A stretch of 64,000 bases of DNA from JAHEJE01 sp965216335 (GCA_965216335.1 OZ244154.1:186001-250000), one strand, 5' to 3'; positions 8,527 through 16,773 are shown, counted from the stretch's first letter. The notes: a model not told the origin generated them from the sequence alone. Made by a program: numbers and translations.

Positions 8527-8796
8527 GTGGCTAGAATGGACATGGCTTTCGTAGAAAAAGCCGAACTGGCAGCCGGGGGCGGCGCCGCGGAAACACTTTT
8601 CAACCTTGGCATGATGTACTGCATCGGCCGCGAAGTGGAGCAGGATCTGATTTCGGCCCACAAGTGGTTTAACCTGGCCGCCCTGCGCGGCAGCGAGGAA
8701 GCACGCCAGTACCGGTTGGAAATCGCTCAGGAAATGTCTGCCGACCAGATCGCCGAAGCGCAACGCCGCGCCCGCGACTGGATGTCCATGCACTGA
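8527..8796 (+). CDS. Small Sel1-like repeat protein
   Basis: Protein of 89 aa. The central segment AETLFNLGMMYCIGREVEQDLISAHKWFNLAALRG follows the Sel1/TPR-like repeat pattern (A..L..LG.MY..G....D...A..W...AA..G); only about one and a half repeats are present. Sel1 proteins are protein-interaction scaffolds. The start is a GTG with AGGGAGA upstream; an ATG three codons in is the alternative. The gene stands alone and converges with the next one over a shared terminator. Confidence 0.8.
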   Translation: MARMDMAFVEKAELAAGGGAAETLFNLGMMYCIGREVEQDLISAHKWFNLAALRGSEEARQYRLEIAQEMSADQIAEAQRRARDWMSMH

Positions 8797-8804
8797 CCTT
8801 GCCG

Positions 8805-8834
8805 GGCCGGGTGCCTGGAACGCATCCGGCCTTT
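8805..8834. terminator. Probable bidirectional terminator
   Basis: Stem GGCCGGGTGC (8805-8814) pairs with GCATCCGGCC (8822-8831), followed by TTT. It lies between two converging genes and can serve both, although the U tract is short. Confidence 0.6.
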
Positions 8835-8840
8835 ATCCGT

Positions 8841-9131
8841 TCAGTAGCGCGGCTCCAGGTCCGTGCCACCACGCATGTCGTGGTTCTCAAGCCGGTACAT
8901 TTCGGCTTCATGGATCGCCCGTTCGCGGTAGATCCGGTAAATCTCGGCTTCGTAGATATCGGCCTGGCCATTGATCCGGTCAGCCGTACTGTTGAGCGGC
9001 GGCAACCGCTCCGCACCAGGCGCATAGCTGTGGCCCTTGGGGACGAACTGATCCACGGCCAGGGCGCCCCCGGTGGAGATTACGGTGGCTGCCACGCCGG
9101 CCAGCATTGCTGAAAACACTCTCACGAACAC
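8841..9131 (-). CDS. Small exported protein of unknown function
   Basis: Protein of about 96 aa with a cleavable signal peptide (MFVRVFSAMLAGVAATVIST...ALA, cleavage before VDQF). The mature part is short and charged, with repeated IYEAEIYRIYRERAIHEAEMYR suggesting one amphipathic helix. The start codon is GTG at 9131 (a second GTG two codons in is possible), with AAGGGAGA just upstream. I do not recognise a family. Probably periplasmic. Confidence 0.65.
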   Translation of the reverse strand: MFVRVFSAMLAGVAATVISTGGALAVDQFVPKGHSYAPGAERLPPLNSTADRINGQADIYEAEIYRIYRERAIHEAEMYRLENHDMRGGTDLEPRY

Positions 9132-9294
9132 TCTCCCTTACCCTTCCAGGCCGGCACAAACGGCCAACTCGGCCAGACGCCGTATTCCGGGCTTAGCCAG
9201 ACTCCGTCCACAAGTCAATCTAGCCGATACTTTCGGACATGACACGCTAATAATTGATTAAGCATGTCACGTCCATGTGCGCTGAGTGAGAGGG

Positions 9295-10332
9295 TTACTG
9301 ATCGAAGAGAACTTCATCGACCAGCTTGCTGGCTTCGCCCTGGTGCGCCGCCAATTGTTCGACGGGCAGGGGGTCCGGTTTGAACGCTCCCCAGGCGCGA
9401 ACCATTTCAGAGGCCTCGATGCCCGGTTTGACCGGGTACTCGAAGTTGCCCTCGGCATAGATCTGCTGAGCGGCCGGCGACGACAGGAACTCCATCAGCT
9501 TGAGCGCGTTGTCCCGGTTCGGCGCATGCTTGGTCATCGCCATGCCGGAGATGTTGACGTGCGTCGTGCCGTCATCCCAGGTCGGAAACACGATGCGCGC
9601 CGCCTTGGCCCAGTCCTTCTGTTCAGGATGCTTCTCGTTGGTCGCCATCTTGCCCATGTAATAGGTGTTGGCGACCGCCAGATCGCATTCGCCATAGAAG
9701 ATCGCCTTGGCCTGGGCACGCTCGTTGCCGACCGGCTTGCGCGCCAGGTTGGCCTTGACGCCGGCCAGCCAGGCCTTGGTTTTTTCAGCGCCCTGACGGG
9801 CAATCATCGCAGCTATCAGGCCGAGGTTGTATGGGTGCTGGCCGGAGCGGATGCACAGCTTGCCCTTCCACTTCGGATCGGCCAGTTCAGCATAGCTGAG
9901 CGCATCCTGTTTGACGCGCTCGCGTGAGGCGTAGACCACCCGTGCCCGCATGGTCAGCGCGAACCAGCGGTCTTTGGCGTCGCGCAGGCTTGCGGGAACG
10001 TTTTCCGAGATAATCGGTGAGGCAACCGGCTGCACCAGGTCCAGATTGGCCGCGTCGACCAGCCGGGTAACGTCGCTCGACAGCAGAACGTCTGCCGGGC
10101 TGTTCGCGGCTTCCTGGTTGAGCCGCTCGACCAGGCCTTTCTTGGCGAAGATGAAGTTTACATTGATGCCGGTTTCTTTTGTGAAGGCATCAAATAGCGG
10201 TTGGATCAGGCTCGGCTGACGGTAGGAGTAGACATTCACCACCTCATCGGCTTGGGCACGCGGCCCACCGGCAAGTACGCTCAGGCAAAGTGCGACAGCC
10301 AGTGCCAGTGTGTGACGCAATACGGGAATCAT
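9295..10332 (-). CDS. Iron(III)-type ABC transporter substrate-binding protein
   Basis: Protein of 345 aa, FbpA/FutA/AfuA type. It has a signal peptide (MIPVLRHTLALAVALCLS...ARAQA) and the family start VVNVYSYRQPSLIQPLFDAF. The later segment VANTYYMGKMATNEKHPEQ carries the tandem-Tyr-type ligand region that binds ferric iron. The start at ATG 10332 is chosen over an upstream codon at 10380 because it begins the signal peptide and has CAGAGGA upstream. No permease or ATPase gene is adjacent. Two ICE-like boxes upstream (10463-10513) suggest Irr-type iron regulation. Confidence 0.9.
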   Translation of the reverse strand: MIPVLRHTLALAVALCLSVLAGGPRAQADEVVNVYSYRQPSLIQPLFDAFTKETGINVNFIFAKKGLVERLNQEAANSPADVLLSSDVTRLVDAANLDLVQPVASPIISENVPASLRDAKDRWFALTMRARVVYASRERVKQDALSYAELADPKWKGKLCIRSGQHPYNLGLIAAMIARQGAEKTKAWLAGVKANLARKPVGNERAQAKAIFYGECDLAVANTYYMGKMATNEKHPEQKDWAKAARIVFPTWDDGTTHVNISGMAMTKHAPNRDNALKLMEFLSSPAAQQIYAEGNFEYPVKPGIEASEMVRAWGAFKPDPLPVEQLAAHQGEASKLVDEVLFDQ

Positions 10333-10462
10333 CTCTCGAGTCCTCTGAAGGTTCTTCCGTTTGAAACATGTGCGCTGCATGGCCCGGAGCCATGCGGGCT
10401 GACGGCACCACTAGTACCGGCGTTTGCGCCTGTCAACAAAAACCAACTAATTTGCTCAACTA

Positions 10463-10477
10463 TTAGAACGATTCAAA
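10463..10477. promoter_or_regulatory. ICE-like (Irr) box 1
   Basis: TTAGAACGATTCAAA forms an inverted repeat (TTxGAA-N3-TTCxAA) resembling the iron control element bound by Irr in Rhizobiales. It lies 131 bases upstream of the iron-binding-protein start. Identification is by pattern only. Confidence 0.55.
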
Positions 10478-10496
10478 AATCGATTGTTATCAGTAG

Positions 10497-10513
10497 TTTG
10501 GAACGATTCAAAA
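10497..10513. promoter_or_regulatory. ICE-like (Irr) box 2
   Basis: TTTGGAACGATTCAAAA is a second copy of the same dyad, starting 34 bases from box 1. The shared core GAACGATTCAAA and the regular spacing argue for a real tandem operator in the 329-base gap between the iron-binding protein and the BA14K gene. Either gene could be controlled. The rest of this gap holds no ORF I believe. Confidence 0.6.
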
Positions 10514-10661
10514 CAATCTACACGAAGTGCGGTTGCGATTCTTCGGCCTGTCGTGAGGCCCTGTATCAAAACATTTCAAATCGTTCATGTTCGGTTCATG
10601 TGGCTTGTGGGAGTTTACGGCAAGGGCAAGAGCCCAAACTTCATTGCAGAGGACCCAGATC

Positions 10662-11180
10662 ATGATGCACAGACTGAAAGTTGCAGGTATGGCCATGGCG
10701 TTTGCCGTCGCAAGTGCGGGCACAATTGGAGCCGCCACAAGCGCATCGGCCGCCACGCTGCCCCTGACGCCGGCCCCGCTGGCGCTGCAGGACGGAGCAA
10801 CGGTACTGCCGGTCGAAAAAGTCGGCGAAAGGCGTGCGCGACAGCGTCGGCGTGCGTTCCGTCGCGGCTACCGGCGCGGATACCGCCGTGGCGCATACAA
10901 CAGCCGTTATCATGGCCCGCGCTATCGTTACCGCCGTGGCCGCCATCGCCACTACCACAACGGCTATTGGTATGCCGTTCCGTTCTGGCTTGGCACGGCT
11001 GCGATCCTCAACTCGTACAACCGGCCGTACTACTATGAACCGGCCCCGGCCTACCGTCCGCGCTACAGCAGGCACGTGCGCTGGTGCCTGAACCGCTACC
11101 GGTCGTACAACCCGCGTACCGATCAGTTCCTGTCCTATAGCGGCCACTACAAGTACTGCCGCAGCCCATACCGGCGGTAA
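10662..11180 (+). CDS. BA14K-family exported protein
   Basis: Protein of 172 aa. A signal peptide (MMHRLKVAGMAMAFAVASAG...ASA) is followed by a short linker, an Arg/Tyr-rich stretch (RRGYRRGYRRGAYN) and a membrane-like segment (YAVPFWLGTAAIL). It ends in the BA14K motif HVRWCLNRYRSYNPRTDQFL...CRSPY with its two conserved Cys. BA14K proteins, first known as Brucella immunoreactive proteins with lectin-like properties, are near-exclusive to Rhizobiales. The start at 10662 has GAGGA upstream. Confidence 0.88.
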   Translation: MMHRLKVAGMAMAFAVASAGTIGAATSASAATLPLTPAPLALQDGATVLPVEKVGERRARQRRRAFRRGYRRGYRRGAYNSRYHGPRYRYRRGRHRHYHNGYWYAVPFWLGTAAILNSYNRPYYYEPAPAYRPRYSRHVRWCLNRYRSYNPRTDQFLSYSGHYKYCRSPYRR

Positions 11181-11205
11181 GCGCTAACCAGCACAATACC
11201 TTCAT

Positions 11206-11235
11206 CGCGTCCGGTCGCAAGACCGGGCGCGGTTT
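11206..11235 (+). terminator. Rho-independent terminator after BA14K gene
   Basis: Stem CGCGTCCGGTC / GACCGGGCGCG with loop GCAA, followed by GTTT. One G-T pair. It sits 26 bases after the BA14K stop. Confidence 0.65.
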
Positions 11236-11302
11236 GCATTCGCCGCTTGCAGCCTGGACCGCGGCCTTCGCAGAGCTGGCGGTATTAGACCGGTTGGTGA
11301 AA

Positions 11303-12355
11303 TCAAAGCCGCGTGTTCTGCGCCAACAAGGCGGCGCGCGCCACGGCTTCGGCTATGCTTTCCCCGGTTGCTTTCGGCGCCTTCAACTGCTCTGCAGCCT
11401 CATCAAAACTCAATGCTTCACAGCGCTCAACCACACGGTCTACAGATCCCGGGTCCACCTCGCGACCCGGTTGCAACTTGGTTATGATTGCAATCCCCGT
11501 CGGGTGCGCCGCCAGCACCTGGATTTCGAGGCCGGGACACAGTGAACGAAGTGCCGGAAGCGCTTTCCAGACGTCGCCGCTCCAGAACATCGTCTGTCGC
11601 TCTTTCGTCGACGTTGCGGCGTTAAGCGGTATCACATCGTGCAGAATGACGACGCCTTCGGGCCGGCAATAGGCCTCTACATTGAAGAAGTCCTTGATGA
11701 CCTGGGCAAAGTCGTGCAGCCCGTCGATAAACGACATATCAATCGGGTCGGCAGTGAGCAATTCCCTGGTCGCAGAATCGGCAAAGAAATCATCACTGGT
11801 CTGTGGGAAGATTTTGAAATGCGCAGGCGGTTCGCCGTGCAGCAGCGGTTTCGGATCGACGCCAATGACGATGCCGCTGTGCTTGGCGAGCTGCAACGTC
11901 CTACCTTGTTCTATGCCGATTTCCAGATAGACCCTTGGGCGCACGGTTTCATGTAGCTTCGTCAGCACCACCTGATAGTCGGGCCCCGGCATTGCATATG
12001 TCGACAGCAGCTTGTGAGCTTCAATCCGGTCTGGATTGAGCGACAGGCATGCCTCGAAACAGGCAGTCGCGGCTGCTTGATCGCCGAGCAGGTGTAGGCA
12101 GAAACCCTTTTGGAAGTGGAACTCCGCATCGGGTTCCACACGGTTTTCGAACATGTTCAGATAACTCAGCGCATCGCGCACTCTACCCTCTGCAGCGATG
12201 ATCTGCGCCAGGCGGACATGAGGTGCCGGACTTTCAGGACAGATTTGGCTCGCCTGTTGGTACACGGATTTGGCAAGTTCATAGTCGCCACAGAAATGCC
12301 GTTGCTCCGCAAATCTCAAGAATTCGGCGAACTCATACTGGGGGGTAATAGCCAT
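11303..12355 (-). CDS. TPR-containing class I SAM methyltransferase
   Basis: Protein of 350 aa. The first ~125 residues are TPR-like helical pairs (AKSVYQQASQICPESPAPHV, FHFQKGFCLHLLGDQAAA). The remainder is a Methyltransf_24-type domain: motif I VYLEIGIEQGRTLQLAKHSG, GVDPKPLL, SFIDGLHDFAQVIKDF and VVILHDVIPLN. Such proteins often modify sugars or glycans, but the substrate here is unknown. The start at ATG 12355 is preferred to a GTG at 12385. The coding strand faces away from the IS element. Confidence 0.82.
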   Translation of the reverse strand: MAITPQYEFAEFLRFAEQRHFCGDYELAKSVYQQASQICPESPAPHVRLAQIIAAEGRVRDALSYLNMFENRVEPDAEFHFQKGFCLHLLGDQAAATACFEACLSLNPDRIEAHKLLSTYAMPGPDYQVVLTKLHETVRPRVYLEIGIEQGRTLQLAKHSGIVIGVDPKPLLHGEPPAHFKIFPQTSDDFFADSATRELLTADPIDMSFIDGLHDFAQVIKDFFNVEAYCRPEGVVILHDVIPLNAATSTKERQTMFWSGDVWKALPALRSLCPGLEIQVLAAHPTGIAIITKLQPGREVDPGSVDRVVERCEALSFDEAAEQLKAPKATGESIAEAVARAALLAQNTRL

Positions 12356-12538
12356 AAGTGTGGACCGACCTTCGCGCTGTGCCACCGGTTGCTCTAGGCA
12401 CCTGCCAACCGCAACAGACTACTTCAGGCAGGTCCCAAGAGGCAACGGGAAGGGTCGTGGCGCCGGCTCAACGCCGAACTCGCCGGGCACGGCGGAAGGT
12501 GGCCGGTGTGGTCACAACTGTTCCATCCTGAAATGTTT

Positions 12539-12546
12539 GAGAGCCT
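12539..12546. repeat. Left target-site duplication of IS256-type element
   Basis: GAGAGCCT, identical to 13869-13876 on the other side of the element. An eight-base duplication is within the known range for IS256. Confidence 0.85.
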
Positions 12547-13868
12547 GGTAGTGTCCAGAGTCTTTCGCACTTTTTGTCATGCGACGGCGGTTCCTTGGGG
12601 TTGGTTTTTCATTGCAGTCAGCGGGTCCATGTTCATGTAGCGCCTCGTTGACCACTGGGTTCCAGCAATGTGTCTCAACCTGGCTGCAGCCAGGTTGAGA
12701 CAGGATTGTCCGTCCGGGAAAGCCCCGACCACCCTGGTTCGCCGTCTGATCTCGCGCATCAGCCGCTCCAGCGGATTGTTGGTGCGCAACTTGATCCAGT
12801 GACTGTCCGGGAACGCATAGAAGGTCAGCGTCTCGCCAATCTTGTCCTCAACCAGCTCTGCCGCCTTGCCCATGCGCTGGCGGCGCAGCTCGGCCGCGAC
12901 CGCTTCGGCCTTGTCGGTGGCCGCCTGCCGGTTCTCCTGGGCATGGATGGCCTTCAGCATGTGGCTCACCTGGCGCATCTTGCCTGCCGGCACATGACTG
13001 AAGACATTGCGATAGAAATGCACCATGCAGCGCTGCCACCGGGTCTCGGGCAGATAGTCGGCAACGCTCTCCACCAGGCCACGACAGGCGTCTGATACCA
13101 CCAGCTCCACACCATTCAGGCCCCGGTCCACCAGATGGCGCAGGAACGACGACCATCCGGACTTGTCCTCCTTGGCCCCCTCGCAGATGCCCAGAACCTC
13201 GCGATAGCCATCCGAGGTCACGCCAATCGCCACCAGCAGCGAGACGTTGCGCACCTCACCGGCCCATGAGCGCTTCATCACGATACCATCGAGAAAGACA
13301 TACGGATGTGAGCCCTCAATCGGCTTGTGGCGCCATTCCTCGATCTTGGCATAGATCTTCTTGTTGAGGTTCGACACCGTCGACGGGCTCACCCGCGTGC
13401 CCCACAGCGCCTCGGTGATGTCTTCGACCCGGCGCACCGAAACACCCGCCAGATACATCTCGATCAAAGCTTCCTCGACGCTGCTCTCGCGGCGCTGGTA
13501 GCGTTCTATGATCGCCGTCTCGAATGTTTGTCGCCGCAGCTTCGGCACCTTCAGCTTGACCGCGCCGGCCTTGGTGTGAAGCGACCGGTCGTAGCTGCCA
13601 GCGCGTGTGTCGGTCCGAGCCTCACTGCGCTCATACCGGCCAGCCCCGCACAACCGGTCGGCCTCGGCATCCAGCATCGCATTCAAGGCTTCTTCAACCG
13701 TGCCGCGCACCATCTCGCCAAGGTGATCGCGTATCCGCGCCTCGTCGATCTGGATCACCTGACCCATCGCCTTGGTCTCCGTATCATCACTCATCGTCTC
13801 GCTCCTCTCACTCAGTGTGAAAGGAACCACCGCATCAGGCAAATGTGCGAAAGACTCTCTACGTTATC
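12547..13868 (-). mobile_element. Complete IS256-family insertion sequence (1322 bp)
   Basis: The ends GGTAGTGTCCAGAGTCTTTC (12547 on) and, inverted, GATAACGTAGAGAGTCTTTC (from 13868) share 18 of 24 positions, with AGAGTCTTTCGCAC perfect. Flanking GAGAGCCT duplications mark a clean insertion. A single intact transposase fills it. It has landed in the intergenic region before tRNA-Ser and does not break a recognisable gene. Intact coding and perfect duplication suggest recent movement. Confidence 0.93.
12577..13794 (-). CDS. IS256-family transposase (mutator type)
   Basis: Protein of 405 aa. The DDE catalytic triad is visible as VFLDGIVMK (Asp), LVVSDACRGLVE (Asp) and NNPLERLMREIRRRT (Glu), with the family's C-D-x(2)-H-like segment RCMVHFYRNV between them. 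Full length and uninterrupted. The ATG at 13794 has GAGGAGCGAG upstream; an ORF extension of 16 codons further upstream is unlikely. IS256 moves through a circular intermediate. Confidence 0.96.
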   Translation of the reverse strand: MSDDTETKAMGQVIQIDEARIRDHLGEMVRGTVEEALNAMLDAEADRLCGAGRYERSEARTDTRAGSYDRSLHTKAGAVKLKVPKLRRQTFETAIIERYQRRESSVEEALIEMYLAGVSVRRVEDITEALWGTRVSPSTVSNLNKKIYAKIEEWRHKPIEGSHPYVFLDGIVMKRSWAGEVRNVSLLVAIGVTSDGYREVLGICEGAKEDKSGWSSFLRHLVDRGLNGVELVVSDACRGLVESVADYLPETRWQRCMVHFYRNVFSHVPAGKMRQVSHMLKAIHAQENRQAATDKAEAVAAELRRQRMGKAAELVEDKIGETLTFYAFPDSHWIKLRTNNPLERLMREIRRRTRVVGAFPDGQSCLNLAAARLRHIAGTQWSTRRYMNMDPLTAMKNQPQGTAVA

Positions 13869-13876
13869 GAGAGCCT
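13869..13876. repeat. Right target-site duplication of IS256-type element
   Basis: GAGAGCCT, the partner of 12539-12546. Confidence 0.85.
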
Positions 13877-14025
13877 TACGCCAAAGGGGGTCACTATTGA
13901 CTTCCTTTAGTATTATTCATTGCACAAGGCGATGCGTGGATATGCGTGGCTATGCACAGAAGGAATCTTCAACCATCGGCGAAACCCGCTTGAAACCTAA
14001 GAAAAATCAAGGCATAAGCGGCCAA

Positions 14026-14116
14026 GGAGAGGTGGCCGAGTGGTCGAAGGCGCTCCCCTGCTAAGGGAGTATACCTCAAAAGGGTATCGTGGGTTCGAAT
14101 CCCATCCTCTCCGCCA
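14026..14116 (+). tRNA. tRNA-Ser(GCU)
   Basis: The acceptor stem GGAGAGG (14026-14032) pairs with CCTCTCC (14106-14112), followed by discriminator G and an encoded CCA. The anticodon arm CTCCC-CTGCTAA-GGGAG gives anticodon GCT (codons AGC/AGU). A long variable arm (TATACCTCAAAAGGGTAT region) is the class II mark of tRNA-Ser, and the T-loop GGTTCGAATCC is intact. Its 3' end is the attachment site of the element at 14095-32203, and integration leaves the tRNA whole. Confidence 0.97.
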
Positions 14117-14118
14117 TT
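14095..14118. repeat. attL: 3' end of tRNA-Ser
   Basis: A 24-base stretch starting TCGAATCCCATCCTCTCCGC is repeated exactly at 32180-32203. It covers part of the T-arm, the acceptor 3' strand, CCA and two bases beyond. Duplicated tRNA 3' ends are the classic footprint of tyrosine-integrase insertion. Confidence 0.95.
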
Positions 14119-14131
14119 CGGCAGTTTCACC

Positions 14132-14252
14132 CAATCCCATATCGTCCGATTTTTCCCAGTTATTCAGCGATATTGACTGACTGAGCTGTCCCATGCTGTC
14201 CGTTGCAATCCCATACCTGTGCATGTAATATGTGGGGTGAAATGTGGGATTG
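14132..14252. promoter_or_regulatory. Candidate integrase arm-type sites and integrase promoter region
   Basis: CAATCCCATA occurs at 14132-14141 and 14206-14215, and its inverted near-copy TGTGGGATTG at 14243-14252. TGTGGGGTGA at 14231-14240 has a counterpart TGTGGGGTAA at 32105-32114 near the right end. Short repeats flanking att cores are typical binding sites of the N-terminal domain of tyrosine integrases. This is a pattern-based assignment. Confidence 0.45.
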
Positions 14253-14268
14253 AGTTGTTAGGCGGACG

Positions 14269-15468
14269 ATGAAGCCGACGGGACCGCACAGATCAAATCG
14301 CCTTACTGACAAGGCGATCAAGGCCATCAAGGAACCTGGGAGGTATCCAGATGGCGATTCTCTGTATCTCGTGGCTGATCACCAGTACGCAAAACGTTGG
14401 GTGTTGCGCATCACGGTACAAGGCAGGCGGCGCGACATAGGACTGGGCAGTTACAAGCATGTTTCCCTAGCTGAGGCCCGCGCAAAGGCCTTCGAGTACC
14501 GGCGCGTAGCACGGGCTGGGCAAGATCCACTCCTGGTGCTTCGCGACAACGAAGCCGTTCCCTCTTTCGAGGAGTTGGCGCGATCGTACTACGATTTGCA
14601 CAAAGCCCAATGGCGCAACCCAAAGCACCGTCAGCAATGGATCAACACACTGGAGCAATACGCCTTCCCCACAATAGGGCGGCGGCCGGTGAACCAGATT
14701 TCGACGCCAGATATTGTGGCGCTGCTGAGCCCGATTTGGTTTGAGAAGCGTGAAACAGCCAGGCGTGTGAAGCAAAGGATTGCGGCCGTGCTCGACGACG
14801 CAAAAGGCAAGGGGCATTTGCACGGTGAAAATCCAGTGGCGGGCGTTTCGGCATCGCTCAAAGACGGTAAGCAATTCAAGCCTAAGCACCACAGGGCCAT
14901 CGACTATCGAGACCTTCCAGCACTCGTGGCTGAGCTTCGCAGCGACAATTCCTTTTCGATGACAAGATTGGCGCTCGAATGGACTGTGTTAACAGCTGCT
15001 CGGACTATCGAAACAATTGGCGCGAAGTGGGACGAAATAGACGAGAAGAAGCAAGTCTGGATCATTCCGGGCGAACGAATGAAAGCCGGTGTCGAACATC
15101 GCGTGCCACTCGCCGACAGATGTCTCGAAATCCTAGATCAGGTTCGTCCAATTACGTCGGCCGGGCCATTCGTTTTCGAGGGACGGCGGCCAAAGCGGCC
15201 AATGTCCGACATGACGATGCTCACGCTCTTGAAGCGCCACGGTATTGATGCCACGGTCCATGGCATGCGCTCGACCTTCAGGGACTGGTGTTCTGAGCAA
15301 ACATCGTTCCCACACGCTGCTGTCGAGAAGTGCATTGCTCACACCATCAAGGATAAGGCCGAGGCCGCATACGCCCGCTCCGACCTACTAGACCGGCGTC
15401 GTGAGATTATGGACGCTTGGGAGAAATATGTTGGGTCCGGTGAGATCGTGAGGACGAGAGATGACTGA
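14269..15468 (+). CDS. int: P4-type tyrosine integrase
   Basis: Protein of 399 aa. The N-terminal arm-binding DUF4102 domain (LTDKAIKAIKEPGRYPDGD...LYLVA) is followed by a core-binding region and the catalytic domain. Catalytic residues are Arg245 in TAARTIETIGAKW, the Lys in ERMKAGVEHRVPL, His and Arg in VHGMRSTFRDW, a His in CIAHTIKDKA and the nucleophile Tyr368 in AAYARSD. It recombines attP with the tRNA-Ser 3' end. The next gene overlaps it by 8 bases. Confidence 0.97.
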   Translation: MKPTGPHRSNRLTDKAIKAIKEPGRYPDGDSLYLVADHQYAKRWVLRITVQGRRRDIGLGSYKHVSLAEARAKAFEYRRVARAGQDPLLVLRDNEAVPSFEELARSYYDLHKAQWRNPKHRQQWINTLEQYAFPTIGRRPVNQISTPDIVALLSPIWFEKRETARRVKQRIAAVLDDAKGKGHLHGENPVAGVSASLKDGKQFKPKHHRAIDYRDLPALVAELRSDNSFSMTRLALEWTVLTAARTIETIGAKWDEIDEKKQVWIIPGERMKAGVEHRVPLADRCLEILDQVRPITSAGPFVFEGRRPKRPMSDMTMLTLLKRHGIDATVHGMRSTFRDWCSEQTSFPHAAVEKCIAHTIKDKAEAAYARSDLLDRRREIMDAWEKYVGSGEIVRTRDD

Positions 15469-16285
15469 CGACACGGAATGGTTGCCATTCAAGCGAGCCG
15501 CTCTGGTTTTCAACCATGACTACGTGTTTCACACTGTTTGGACGGCCAACCATGATTTGGCACCGTTGAGCGCAGACTCGGAGACGGTCAGATTTGAAGT
15601 CGATTCCGATGCTGCGACTTGGAAAGTTTCTTTCACCCGGACATTCAACGACGGGAAGCGGGATTGGACAAAGAGAGGCGGGATTGGTCCGGTTCCTGTG
15701 TTTGATGAAAACGACCGCTTAATTGAGCAAGCAAGCCGTTCCGATGAGGTAAAAGGCATTCTGAGGCGAGCAACCGCAGAGCTGATGGACCTCAAGAACA
15801 TCGCGGCCGAGCAGCTGCGCAAGGGTGAGTTAGTCGCACGTGGTGTGTTGGAAAATCCGGGTGAACATGCTGCCCACCAGGCACAATCGATCAGCCCTGC
15901 AAAGTTTTCTCTATGTCAACTTATGGATGCAGAGAATGGAGTGTTTCAGGATCAGCATGGAAAGGCGATCCTTGACGTACAAGTGTCGTTACCGGCGGCC
16001 AAGCAATCACCTGCTAAGCTCGACATCCCGGCAAAGAGTGAGAACAACTGGCGCAAGGACGATCAGCAGTTCATTGAACTGCACAGGCAATTTGAGGAAC
16101 AGGTCAGAAAGCTGGAGCCTAGCTGGCCAAGGCGCAATCGTTCCGACACGCAACTGGCCAAGGACCTAAAAGCGTCATTGGATGTTGATGTGAGTGTCGA
16201 TCTTCTGAGGAAATTGTTTGGTGGGAACCACGAGCGTTCTAACCGGCTGGTTGGTTCTGGCAAGCTTCAGTCTTGGTGGACCTGA
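15461..16285 (+). CDS. Unknown protein coupled to the integrase
   Basis: Protein of 274 aa with no family I recognise. The N-terminal 90 residues look beta-rich (VFNHDYVFHTVWTANHDLA, ATWKVSFTRTFNDGK), the centre helical, and the C-terminal 80 residues charged and helical, ending in a segment (SDTQLAKDLKASLDVDVSVD) that could bind DNA. Its ATG overlaps the integrase stop by 8 bases, so it is translated with it. It could act in excision or integration control, but this is inference from position only. Confidence 0.6.
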   Translation: MTDDTEWLPFKRAALVFNHDYVFHTVWTANHDLAPLSADSETVRFEVDSDAATWKVSFTRTFNDGKRDWTKRGGIGPVPVFDENDRLIEQASRSDEVKGILRRATAELMDLKNIAAEQLRKGELVARGVLENPGEHAAHQAQSISPAKFSLCQLMDAENGVFQDQHGKAILDVQVSLPAAKQSPAKLDIPAKSENNWRKDDQQFIELHRQFEEQVRKLEPSWPRRNRSDTQLAKDLKASLDVDVSVDLLRKLFGGNHERSNRLVGSGKLQSWWT

Positions 16286-16293
16286 GCGTACCA

Positions 16294-16318
16294 GCATACC
16301 AAGGCGTATCAGGTATGC
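16294..16318. promoter_or_regulatory. Inverted repeat upstream of the AlpA-like gene
   Basis: GCATACC (16294-16300) and GGTATGC (16312-16318) are separated by 11 bases. GGTATG and GCATACC recur at about 16365 and 16391. The region 16286-16444 is AT-rich and precedes the early gene cluster, so it may hold the promoter and operator. Confidence 0.5.
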
Positions 16319-16444
16319 GGGAGTTTAGTAAATATCTGAAAATAAACGATTAAATAGGTAAAATTGGTATGACCGTTTCTGTTGTACCAGCCGGCATACC
16401 CGAGCAAAATCCCATCGCGTTTCAATCAAACCGAAGGGAAAGCA

Positions 16445-16660
16445 ATGGCTCACACCTCCCCCAACGAACACCTGAACACTGATCGTTTCTGCTCGATGAG
16501 CGAAGTCCAGCACCATGCTGGCGGCGCATCGAAAAGCACGATCTATCGCTGGATCGACAAGAAGAAGTTCCCGGCACCCTATCGCCTTGGCGACAACCGG
16601 GTTGGCTGGTCGTTTCTGGAAATCCAGGCATGGATCGCAGACCGGAAGGCCGCAGCCTGA
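16445..16660 (+). CDS. AlpA-like regulator/excisionase
   Basis: Protein of 71 aa. The MerR-like winged HTH is plain: SEVQHHAGGASKSTIYRWIDKKKFPAPYRLG...VGWSFLEIQAWIADR. AlpA proteins activate integrase expression or act as recombination directionality factors in P4-like elements and satellites. The ATG at 16445 has GAAGGGAAA just upstream. Its TGA is fused to the ATG of the next micro-gene (TGATG). Confidence 0.9.
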   Translation: MAHTSPNEHLNTDRFCSMSEVQHHAGGASKSTIYRWIDKKKFPAPYRLGDNRVGWSFLEIQAWIADRKAAA

Positions 16661-16773
16661 TGCGGCAATCACCCAAACCACCCCCTGAAAAAGCAAACCG
16701 CCCGGCGGTAACCGAGCGGCTTACGAAATCTGTGTTTGGCGACACAAGCGACCCCGAAGGATCACTCGCATGA
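16660..16773 (+). CDS. 37-residue micro-gene between alpA and the next small gene
   Basis: The ORF starts in the TGATG junction with the AlpA-like gene and ends in an ATGA overlap with the following ORF. The peptide starts MRQSPKPPPEKANRPAVTE and is basic and Pro-rich. Coupling at both ends is the main support; composition alone would not prove coding. Confidence 0.45.
   Translation: MRQSPKPPPEKANRPAVTERLTKSVFGDTSDPEGSLA

Noticed and set aside
10332..10380. Longer start for the iron-binding protein
   Set aside because: The additional 16 residues precede the signal peptide and have no good ribosome site.
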